From: Hofstenia miamia
Taxonomy: Eukaryota; Xenacoelomorpha; Acoela
DNA: 64,000 bases
Assembly: GCA_004352715.1 (NCBI GenBank)
Contig: SCFE01000050.1
Location: forward strand, 1,785,837-1,849,836
Reading direction: 5' to 3'
Each line of letters starts with the position of its first letter. Position 1 is the stretch's first letter. Of the stretch, positions 55,280 through 64,000 are shown one piece after another. Made by a program: the position numbers and the translations under genes. The notes under the pieces are model-generated. The model searched no databases. It saw nothing but the letters and a program-made list of their open reading frames with translations, and had not been told where the DNA came from.

Positions 55280-56240
55280 TAGGATGTAGCAAGTTTATGC
55301 ATTTCTTTTTCATCAGTAGTCTGTGCTAGTGTAAAAGAGTAAATTTTATCACCAACTTGATGTGGTTGGCCATATACATCCTTGTTATAATTGCATACTT
55401 GGCATTCTGAACTTTTCTTATTGAACATGCAAATGGTTTAGTGTATAGAATGGAGTTGCTGCATCAAATCTTTGATGTAATCATTTTTAGGCAGTGTTTT
55501 GTATTGTTTATACATCATTGCTAGTGGTGTATTAGCTTCATGACCATATGTCACTTTGAAAGGTGTAAGATCAATAGTGGAGTGGACACTAGTATTGTAA
55601 AACTATTCAATATAGGGAAGTATGTATCTCAAATATTTGCCTCTGATTCTGGAAGTAGCAATTTGAATTAGTTTAATATAAGTTTAATTTAGTCATCTAC
55701 TATGCCATTTTTTTGCTGATGGTATGGAGTGGCATGCTCATGTAGGATATCAAACTGTTGTAGTAGTTCTTGTGGAGAGAGCGTTCAAATTGTATTCCTC
55801 TGTCAGATAATAGTGTGGTCATAAGACCAAAATGGAGGATCCATATGTGTAGTATTGCTGTGGCAACAGTATGTACTGCTTGGTCAATGATGGGGACCAT
55901 GCAAGCATATTTGGTAAAGTTGTGAACTAATACAAGAATGTATTGAAAACCTTCATTATCTTTCAACAGTTGTTCCATATCTACATGGCCTATATCATTT
56001 GGACTAGCTGATGTTATTTTTTGAATGTTAGCATTTTTTTTTAGAAAATGTGCAGTCTTGGTTAGAATACAAGTGGTAAATTTGTCAATGACATTGGTAA
56101 TGATGGATCATACACCTATGCAGATGAACTGGGTGTGCAAGGTTCATTCTGTTTGGATAATACCATTGTGGCCTCTTTCATGGAATTTGTGAGGAACATC
56201 TTGTTTATATTATTCTTGTAATGTGATTTGATTGTGATAT
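55280..56240 (-). pseudogene. Retroviral-type integrase of the gypsy element, broken
   Basis: The core is best seen at 55700-55978 minus: a QYILVLVHNFTKYACMVPI block (the first catalytic Asp would lie just before or is replaced by the His here), then LLSDRGIQFE with the second Asp. A later PYHQQKNGIVDD-like reading lies near the third catalytic position, with Asp in place of Glu. The upstream zinc-binding module (HKFHERGHNG region, near 56180) has lost part of its Cys pair. It is non-functional. Confidence 0.8.
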
Positions 56241-56549
56241 TTATCTGTGACAAAATGAAAACTGTTCACTGTTAATGCCCATTTATAATTATTGTAATAT
56301 TTATTGATTAAACTAGTTAATTGTGATTTCAGATTTTTTATTTTAATTATTATCTCTTTTAATTTGATGTCATTGTGTTGATGTTTAAGCATCCCTTGTT
56401 CATTAATCTTCTCTTTTAGATAGACTTGTAGTATCAGATGACCTTGTCTATCCATGTTAATGTCAGGCAAATTGTGGTATGCAGACTAGTAGATAAATGG
56501 AAAAAGAGCTTTTTGTTTCATTGGTTTGGTTTCATCACAATGTTATTGT

Positions 56550-57560
56550 GGCAATGCAGTTAAAAGATTGGCATTTGTGTGTTGTCTAACTTTATGATGA
56601 ACTATTGGGAAGTTGAAGTTGGTCAAACACTTGATCCAGCAAGCAATGATGTTGTATCAGTTGCTGGAGAATTTTTTCACCCAACCTATGACTGAGTTGT
56701 CAGTGTAGACAGCAGAGTGTGACTGGCCTAGCAGGAAATATCTGAATTTTTTTAGGCTTTCAATGAGGGCAAAATCTCAGCCTTTGTTGAGCCTTAGTTC
56801 AAATCTGCTGAGCAGAGTTTGTTGCTGAAGAATTGGATTGGTGTTTCTATTCCATTGATTATTTGAATTAATGCTGTGCTGATGGCTACAGAACTGGCAT
56901 CACAGTTGAGGATGAATTCCTTAGAAAAATCAGAGGTATTCAGACTAGGTAAGCATTTCAATTCTTATTTTAAATTGTCTAATTCTTGTTAGTGGTTCCA
57001 ATACCATTGAAACAGTGTTTTAGCTTTTAGTAGATTAGATATATTGATGGTTTTTTGGCAATATTTGGAATGAATATTTGGTAATAATTGAAAAAACCTA
57101 AAATTCCTTGTGTGTCTTTTTTGTTGTTAGGTGGCATAATTTTTTTGATTGTGTCATGTGTGTCTTCTTTAAGACTTATTTTTCCTTTTTCAATTGTTCT
57201 GCCAAGGAATACAACTGATTTTTCCAGGAAGTGACATTTTTGTGCTTTATTCTTAAACCAGAAGATGTTTGTAAATGTAAGATCTTAACAAGTTTTTCTA
57301 GGTGGCCAGGTATCATTTTCTATTGCAATGAGAATGGCATCAATACATGCTGTGATACCTTTGTCTAGTTGGTGTTCATCATTTTCTAGTACCCTTATGA
57401 TGTAACATTGAAATGTGGCTGGTGTGTTTCAAAGGCTGAAGGCCATGTAGAGCCACTCAAAGAGACCATATGGAGCAATAAAGGCAGTTTTTTTCTATGT
57501 CAGATTTATGCATTGGCACTTGCCAATAGGCTTTACATAAGTCAAGTATCATAAAGAATG
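56550..57560 (-). pseudogene. Reverse transcriptase and RNase H of the gypsy element, broken
   Basis: Blocks in shifting frames include LDLCKAYWQVPM (near 57510-57550), an APYGLFEWLYMAFS block, a GILGFFNYYQIFIPN block (near 57060-57110) and the RNase H reading YTDNSVIGWVKKF (near 56680-56720). At the catalytic box the DNA reads CIDAILIA (about 57323-57350) where YxDD is expected, so Tyr and the second Asp are lost. Many stops. Confidence 0.82.
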
Positions 57561-58397
57561 AATTTTGACATGATGTGTACAGTATTTGATCAATTCAAGA
57601 AAGAGGGTAACCATCTTTTTTGTGATGTTATTGAGCTTACAAAAGTCAAGCATAATCTATATTTGTCTCCTTGTTTCATGAACACAGTTGGTGATGCTCA
57701 TGGGCTTTTTGATGGTTGGATGATACTATTGTTCAGTAAGTCTGTAATGATTTTAGAGTATTCCTGTTTTAGGTATTGTGGCTCAGGTCAGACTGGTTGT
57801 CAAATTGGTGTGTTGTGATGTGTATAGAGACAGTGCTCTTCTCCAATGGCTTTCCATACACTAATGGTATAGAAATTAAAAATTGTTTTATGTTTTTCTA
57901 ATAACTTAGTGAGAGAGTCTGCTTCAGATTCAGTTAGGTGAGGGTGTGAAGCTGTGGTAATGGTTGATGTGGAAAGATTATTGGTTTCATCTGAATCTGG
58001 TGTAATGGACAGAATTGGTTTTGATTCTTCTTCACAATGGTTATCACAGGTGATGCATAAATCTTAATGTTATCTGAGGTGATAGTAATCAGCTTATTGG
58101 CTTTATTAAGTATGGCTGTACTACAGGTATTGCTTCAAAATTGTAAGATTGATGCTAATATTATGATTTTTTTAGAATTTATGCCTTGTTGGTTGTCTAT
58201 GACAATATTGGTTGTTATTGGCTGGTCAGTTGGTGACAGTGATGAAGCACCAGTTAAATAGTTCAGTCTTTTCTTTTTTTGAAGGGTGTAATACTATGGT
58301 TTTCAAGTCAATGGTTTGTAGGTGAGTTGCTATGTCCTTATTTTGAGTATCAATTGTTATGGTTTTATTCATAAAATTAATTATGCATTGATACTTT

Positions 58398-58610
58398 TCA
58401 AGGAAGTTGTGTCAACCACAAGTATGTAATGGTTGAATTAATGTTAGAAATAGTGAATTTGAGGTTGTCTATTTTGTGTTTGGTATTGAGGTAACAGCCA
58501 GAGGCATTAACAAGTCTATGGTGATGAAAGGTAATGGTATTATGATGAATGCTGATTTGATATGCACAGGTATCAGCTATAATCAACACTGAGGCACTGG
58601 TATCAACAGT
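58398..58610 (-). pseudogene. Aspartic protease remnant of the gypsy element
   Basis: The reading ATVDTSASVLII at about 58575-58610 corresponds to the retropepsin D-T/S-G/A active site with the following hydrophobic strand, and the frame continues to 58398. It sits where protease is expected, between the gag zinc knuckle and reverse transcriptase. Confidence 0.65.
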
Positions 58611-58707
58611 GGCCTTATTTACTATGCCATTAATGGTAATAGGTATAGTATTTTTTGTAGGTCTGTTGTTACTAGAACAGTTCCTGCTTGGCTGGGAGTT
58701 TGTGCTC

Positions 58708-59496
58708 TTAGTAGTTTAAATTGTCATCCTCATTGGAATCAGATTTGCAAATATTACTGTCATCAGTGTAATAGCATTCTATGTTGGCTAGTAGATGGAT
58801 GGATGGTTTACAGTTAGTGTGGATGTGTCCACATTGACCACAGCAGTTACATTGAATTTTATTTAGGTTGATGGCCTTTGGATGTGTCTCTGTGGCAGTT
58901 GGTTTGGTTTTTGTTGATAGTGCAAGTGTGTCATTAGAAGGCATGGCTTTCCTGAGTTTTGGAATGTAATATTCTGATGGTGGTGACTCATTTGCTATAA
59001 TTTGATTAGATATTTTCTTGTAATTTTCTATCTGCAGTTTAGCCTTAACAGCTTTTTTAATAAAGGTAGATATCTTATTGTCAGGGTTACATTTCTGTTC
59101 AAATCTACATCTGATTTGAAGAGGCATACCGTAAGTGATGTGAGTAAACAAATCATGTGAAGAGTATTCAGTTGAAGATTGACTAAGTCAATATGGGCAT
59201 TCAACTTGCAGGATGTATTCTTCAATATCATTGTCATGTGAGTAAGTTGTTTTGTTAAAAGTATAGTCTGATTTAGTGATGTTATCTAATGGTAAGTAAT
59301 AGTTGAAGGCTTTGCCAGTTAGGAACATAAAAAATTGAATCAGAGTGTGCTCTTGGCCTGCTTTTTGAATGGTTAGGTGCTGTGCATAAGTGAATAGCCA
59401 TTCCTCAAATGTTGGGGAAATACTGTCAGCATTGCCAGAAAATTTTCTAGGTGGCATTTGCAATTTAAGGTTGTCATCAGGAGTCACTTGTGGCAA
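58708..59496 (-). pseudogene. Gag of the gypsy element with a CCHC zinc knuckle
   Basis: Two frames: 59188-59496 carries a capsid-type segment (PPRKFSGNADS, FEEWLFTYAQHL, LTGKAFNYYL), and 58708-59151 carries basic sequence and the canonical C-x2-C-x4-H-x4-C knuckle (CNCCGQCGHIHTNC). One frameshift separates them. Further upstream on the same strand (60016-60204) an open, Gln/Lys-rich coiled-coil frame may be the N-terminus of the same Gag. Confidence 0.82.
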
Positions 59497-60015
59497 TTTA
59501 GATTTGATTAGTTTATAATCAGTAACAGGGTTTTCTAATTTTTTTTATCTATTGCTGAATATTTCTAGTTTGTTATTGATGTTATTGAGTAGAGGATTTA
59601 ATATTGGTGACAGAGAAGAGCTTGCCATAGGTTGTGTCACATTTGTTAACTTTGAAATGGTTAGTGGAGATGACTGTTGATAAATAGTTTTGATTATTGG
59701 TACAGGTGGACTTTGAACCTGACATCTTAGAGTGGTTATTCTAGGTGTAAGTTTGTTTGAACTTGCTGGAGTGTCTAAGATTGCAAAGTTAGGATTAACA
59801 TTGCAGATAGCATCAAGGTAAATTTATCTTCTCAAACTTGAGTTTGATGTACTGTATTTTTTGCTTTTTTAGTAATCAGTTTTACAACTAATTGAATGTT
59901 TTGTTGATTATGTTCTTTCACTTGTTTCAAGAGATTATTGTTCTGGTAAAGAATGTAATTTGAGGTATATACTCTTTGTTATTGAATTTTGTTCCATTTT
60001 TCAAGTACTACATTT

Positions 60016-60204
60016 TTAACACAGGTGTTGATTTTGTGTTTGTACTTCTTTTAATTTGGAGTAAATTTGCTTTTTGGACATTTGAAGTTTCTTGTATTTG
60101 TTGACAATTTGAATTTTATCAGCTTGTAATAGTGCTATTTCCTGAAATAATTTTTGGTTTTCTTTCTGGATCATATTGAATCTTTTGTAATTTTCAATCT
60201 GCAT
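60016..60204 (-). pseudogene. Coiled-coil fragment, probable N-terminal Gag
   Basis: 62 codons with heptad-like spacing of Leu/Ile/Met among Lys, Gln and Glu. It lies between the 5' LTR and the capsid-like segment in the same orientation. No other clue to function. Confidence 0.4.
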
Positions 60205-60530
60205 TTCTTTAATTTTTTGTTTTGTGCCTCTATGTTGGTTTTGAATGAATTGATTTTTTTGATGAGTTCCTTCCTTAAGAGGGTTTTATATTTCAACTAG
60301 GGGGTTAGAATGAGATTTGGGAGTGTCTTGTTTTTTATTATGTGTATTTGGCATTTTTTTCATGTAATGATGCCTAAGGTACTTGAGCAGATACAGCTTT
60401 CAATAATGATGATCTTCATTTGATTGGTTAGTCAGCACTCAGCAATCTTTGGTTGAGTGCTAGGGCTTTAGTTAGTCATTAAAAAACATACTTGTTGTTA
60501 GGAGTGTCCTGCAGTGGTCACAATGTGGCA

Positions 60531-60770
60531 TCAGCATGGAAAAATGCATTGATAAACACCAGGCTTTGCCAATCTCTCAGTAATTAATCATCTGACTCCA
60601 GAGCTAAATGAGCCTATCCATACTAAAAGTTAAAGGTAGCCAGGAGATCAGGTAAGGGAAGGGTGCATGGCCACACTTGGCTGACCCAATACAGAGAACC
60701 TTAATAGAAAGAGTCACTTTAGACAAGAGCCCTAAATTAAATAAAGAGAGAGAAGCAATATATGTTCTTG
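60531..60770 (-). repeat. LTR-like repeat, 5' copy of the gypsy element
   Basis: Direct copy of 54023-54271. On the plus strand its homology to a second, more distant copy continues to the right: AGAGCCCT, CAATTTAGGTG and TTTAGAAAAACAT blocks near 60725, 60830 and 60970 recur in the same order at about 61268, 61370 and 61520. Confidence 0.7.
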
Positions 60771-61261
60771 AGTGCAAAGTGTATCATATGTGCTTGTATT
60801 TCTAAACTCAGTGCAGGCCTCAGCTTGAGCAATTTAGGTGCTGCAATAAAGAATAGTAAACATAATGAATGACAAGCAGTTGTGTAAAGCTCTACACCTA
60901 GACCTGCCAAAGTGCCATAGCAATGAGCTCGTAAAGCTGTACCTGAACAAGGCACCCTCAGCAACAACCAGATAATTTAGAAAAACATTTTAATAAAACA
61001 TACACAACTATTAGTAAAGGTTAAAGAGTAAAATCTATTCTATCTAAACACTAGCAGGTGCCTCATGACCTTTTGCACCGTAATAAACAAATATCAGAAA
61101 TACTGCATGACAGAAGATTTAAATGTTCAAAAATAGCACAGATTGTCTAACACTTAATATGTCAATTGAAGCAATTAAAAATTCATGTAAATATTGTACA
61201 ATTGATATTTATTAATTTTGAAATACTAATTACCAAAATGTTTGTGAAGGCAGTGGTTGAT

Positions 61262-61560
61262 GCCACATCATCTTAGATTAGAGCCCTATTAGAGAGAGAA
61301 AGAGAAACCCTAAAATTCTTGGATGAAGTGTAATGAAACCTAATTATTAAGTAAAAACCTCAACTCAAGTAATTTAGGTGGTAGCAATAATAATAATTTT
61401 TGGTAATGACTGAAATACAAACAGTAAAAGCCCTATCTGCCCAATTAACCCTAAGTTAAAGGATATGATTGAAATGCTGTACTATTCTTAGGTATATTTG
61501 AACTAATAAATGGCAGTTTTAGAAAAACATAATTTAAATAAAAGTAAAGTCAAAATAAAA
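61262..61560 (-). repeat. Diverged extra copy of LTR-adjacent sequence
   Basis: Collinear with 60720-61000 at a spacing of about 545 bp (shared AGAGCCCT, AGAGAGA, CTCAA.. TAATTTAGGTG, TTTTAGAAAAACAT blocks). Probably a tandem or solo LTR remnant of the same family. Confidence 0.55.
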
Positions 61561-62098
61561 TGTAAGCTAAGATTTATTTTCTAGTAATGGAAATAAATAT
61601 TAACATACATTTATATATGAACAAAACCATTAAATACAAGCAATAACTCACTGTTGCCAATATGAGTAAATAATAACAGGTAGTCTGTAATGATCAGCAA
61701 TACTGCATAAAAATAGTAAAAATAATAAAAATTAAATTGCAAGTTTCACAAAACTAAATTTCATCTAAATATAATTGAGATGCAATTACTAAGTTTATAT
61801 AACTAATGTTGAAATTAATGAAGGTAGAATAAATGCAGATATACTATACTACAACTCTAAAATGGGCTATTTCCATCCACAATCTCCATTGTATCAGGTT
61901 TGACTGTTCAACAATCTCCATTGTATCAGGTTTGACTGTTCAGAGATCATTCTAAGGAAGTAAGTCAGCATGTTCCATGTAACAGGTGGCATAGCACAGT
62001 GCCTCTAATTGGGTACTGACATTCTTAGTGAAGTTGTGAAATTTTGGTTGTTCCATGTGTTTTGCAATAGTGATTGAGCTGTAAAGTTTGTTTAACTT
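61561..62098. repeat. AT-rich sequence with an exact 32-bp tandem duplication
   Basis: The unit ACAATCTCCATTGTATCAGG... occupies 61879-61910 and is repeated without change at 61911-61942. The rest of the stretch is AT-rich with no other signal. Confidence 0.85.
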
Positions 62099-62817
62099 TT
62101 AAGTGAAAATATTGTAAAACTTTAAATATAAGTATAAGCCTTTGATGGCAATTAGTAACATCATCTTGGCATCTATTTCTGATGCATGGGCATTGTCTTT
62201 GTTGATTGTTGTCTCCAGGTAAAAGAATGTAAAGAAACTTAAGAGATTTGAATTGTTCTTTACTTCATTAAAAAATATTGAAATGTTGTTATTAATGATT
62301 TCTTCTGTCATATGCTCAAAATCAGAAATATTGGCTCTCATCATTGTTATTATGTCTAGGCATTTTAAGATATTGTAATATTGTAAGCCTTCTCTGATCA
62401 GATTACACCACATAAGATCTCTTATGCTGGAAAGTAGAATCAAGGTTCTGTGGGGCAGTTTGCAAATGCTATTTTTAACATAATTGAGTTGTTCTGCTAT
62501 TGGTTTGCTGTTGTGATAAATGTGCTTTAAGAGCATGTGACTGTCTGCATAAAGTCAGGATTTATCATCTTCTTTAATGAGTTCCAATTTCCTCTGCTTG
62601 TAGCAATCAGAATTAAGTGTTTTTCAAGGTTGCTGAGAATATTGATGTATTGTTCATTGCCAGTTAGTGGTATGTTTACTCTCTGTTTTTTCTTGTCCTT
62701 AGATCTCCATGCTGGCTGTACTAATGCTACATGTATAAATAGAGACATTATACAATAATTATTTTTGGTTCCAATGCACTCTTCTACTAATGTTCGAGAA
62801 GTTGGTGTCAGCTCCAA
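62099..62817 (-). pseudogene. Unrecognised gene in two frames, CpG-poor domain
   Basis: The minus strand has a 96-codon frame at 62527-62817 and a 145-codon frame at 62099-62536 that overlap by 10 nt in different registers; together they look like one protein of about 240 residues with a single frameshift. The first part has a basic segment (RSKDKKKQR) and a TGNEQYINILSNLEKHL helix. The second is helical, Leu/Ile/Asn-rich, ending in a hydrophobic AIKGLYLYLKFYNIF. No known motif, signal peptide or clear splice signals. It could belong to a retroelement or viral insertion, but I have no evidence for either. Confidence 0.4.
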
Positions 62818-63595
62818 CCAGGTGATTCATATGGAAACAGGATAGTTCACTTGTGTGTGAACTATGTGCTCTATAGTGTATCTGAGCATAGGTGGGGGCA
62901 GAATCATTCTATATTTGTTCCTAAGTTGAGAATTTTAAATGTAGTGAATTCTATTTATAGTGTCATTTGAGAGTGAGATTGTAAATTGCAGCTATTTCTG
63001 ATTTTGTCCAACATTTGCTAAGCAAGATTTTCATGTTAAGTACATCTTAGCATTACATTTGACCAATTTTAACTTTGTGGGGCTTATGTTGAATTCAAGT
63101 TTCTCTGTTATTTTCTTCTATCTGAACTGTTGTTTTAGTTCAAGAATCTCAACAGGTATGTGCTGGCTGCCATCCTTTTTGTACTTGATACATGTGGAGA
63201 GTTCATTGTATTAGCTCTCAGGAAAATGTCTGTTGTGATAGTTAACCTTAAAGTGCTGAATGCCTATATAAAGGACAAACCTAAAAATTATCATAAATCC
63301 ATTATTTTATGAATTTTTGCTGTTTTTTTAAAGATTCTAAAAAATTTTTATTTATATAATCTATTTTCAAACTACATAAAATTGGAATATGTTACTGTAT
63401 ACTTATTACATATATTTTCAATATTCATAAAATGCATAAATATGTTATACATATAACTAAATTGTACATTTCAATGTTGCATCAAATAAAATTGTTGTTC
63501 AAAAAATCTTGCAGTTCTTTGAAGTATACATTTAATAAGTCAACAACAAAATTGAAATGTTATCTGAAATTTGTAATTATATAAATTCATTAATA
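62818..63595. other. CpG-free AT-rich sequence, no gene seen
   Basis: Nothing recognised apart from an AAAGGACAAAC piece near 63268 that resembles the ends of the neighbouring inverted-repeat element. Confidence 0.5.
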
Positions 63596-63801
63596 AGTTT
63601 GTACTAAATAAAGGACATTGGCATAGAAAGAAATCACAATAAATTGAGATGACTACAATTTTACTTCTTCAGTTGAATTTTGTACTAATTTTCCTGAAAA
63701 TTTGCATAATGAATGATTACACTAGTGCAACAAAACAATGAAGACATCAAATGCCTAAGATAAACACACTTACAAAGTTTGTCCTTTATTTAGTACAAAC
63801 T
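63596..63801. mobile_element. 206-bp element with 22-bp perfect inverted ends
   Basis: AGTTTGTACTAAATAAAGGA at 63596 (22-bp arm through 63617) is exactly inverted at 63780-63801. The interior is non-coding. A TA lies at or beside each end, which would fit a Tc1/mariner-type MITE, but the overlap with the repeat itself leaves this uncertain. Confidence 0.7.
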
Positions 63802-63890
63802 AAAAGTCAATTAGATTTTGTTTTGAAACCCTATCTGTTCTCTCATAAATAATTGGAAATTAATGCTTGATAAATAGTGAAACGTCTTTC

Positions 63891-64000
63891 NNNNNNNNNN
63901 NNNNNNNNNNNNNNNNNNNNNNNNNNNNNNNNNNNNNNNNNNNNNNNNNNNNNNNNNNNNNNNNNNNNNNNNNNNNNNNNNNNNNNNNNNNNNNNNNNNN
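63891..64000. other. Assembly gap
   Basis: A run of N to the end of the window; the sequence beyond is unknown. Confidence 0.99.

Larger units (their letters stand above)
54023..60770 (-). mobile_element. Degenerate Ty3/gypsy LTR retrotransposon
   Basis: A minus-strand order of gag (zinc knuckle), protease, reverse transcriptase, RNase H and integrase is framed by two direct repeats of about 250 bp (54023-54271 and 60531-60770), interpreted as LTRs. The two repeats are clearly diverged (small indels and many substitutions), so the insertion is old. All pol frames are broken by stops and frameshifts. No envelope-like gene is recognisable, though one long frame sits between integrase and the 3' LTR. 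Confidence 0.85.
51970..63890. other. CpG-depleted domain
   Basis: Reading through this 11.9-kb stretch I found only about eight CpG dinucleotides (near 55780, 59130, 60925, 61068, 62795 and 63883, with perhaps one or two missed). TG and CA are common. The sequence to the left has CpG in most lines. Repeat families also change: no piggyBac, hAT or mariner was seen here. Confidence 0.85.

Noticed and set aside
1-63890. tRNA, rRNA or CRISPR arrays
   Set aside because: I looked for cloverleaf-like segments, conserved rRNA cores and regularly spaced repeats and saw none; the tandem repeats present are too few or lack unique spacers.

Overview
This window is AT-rich eukaryotic DNA with introns, decayed transposons and assembly gaps. 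It is most likely from an invertebrate animal. An arthropod is plausible from the look of the one host gene, but I cannot name a species.

The only convincing host gene is an SNRK (SNF1-related kinase) orthologue on the minus strand. It covers most of the window: start codon at 51544, stop at 9336. I could place eleven coding exons with GT..AG junctions that keep one phase-consistent reading frame of 751 codons. The kinase domain is split by short introns (two are only 43 and 45 bp), while the 3' half is split by introns of 2.3 to 19.8 kb. The last exon ends in a Cys-Cys-x-x-Leu prenylation-type tail preceded by a basic patch.

The large SNRK introns and the sequence left of the gene hold class II elements: three piggyBac copies, hAT-type elements, a mariner remnant and palindromic MITEs. 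They also hold a dead jockey/CR1/I-type LINE and a Penelope-like remnant. Several have readable boundaries: TTAA around piggyBac and 8-bp duplications around hAT. One locus (19.2-23.7 kb) is a three-layer nest, with a hAT MITE inside a hAT-like element inside a piggyBac. An element with inverted ends at 3.9-5.2 kb carries an unrecognised broken gene. At the left edge is the 3' end of a two-C2H2-finger protein of unknown function.

From about 52.0 kb to the right end the DNA changes character: CpG almost disappears (about eight in 11.9 kb by eye) and the transposon families change to a degenerate Ty3/gypsy retroelement, a long MITE and a small inverted-repeat element. There is also an unrecognised broken gene there. 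This is either a heavily methylated domain or a chimeric join, and it is the oddest large-scale feature of the window. Direct copies on either side of two internal N gaps look like assembly artefacts or unresolved repeats. I found no RNA genes, no CRISPR array and no operon-like layout.
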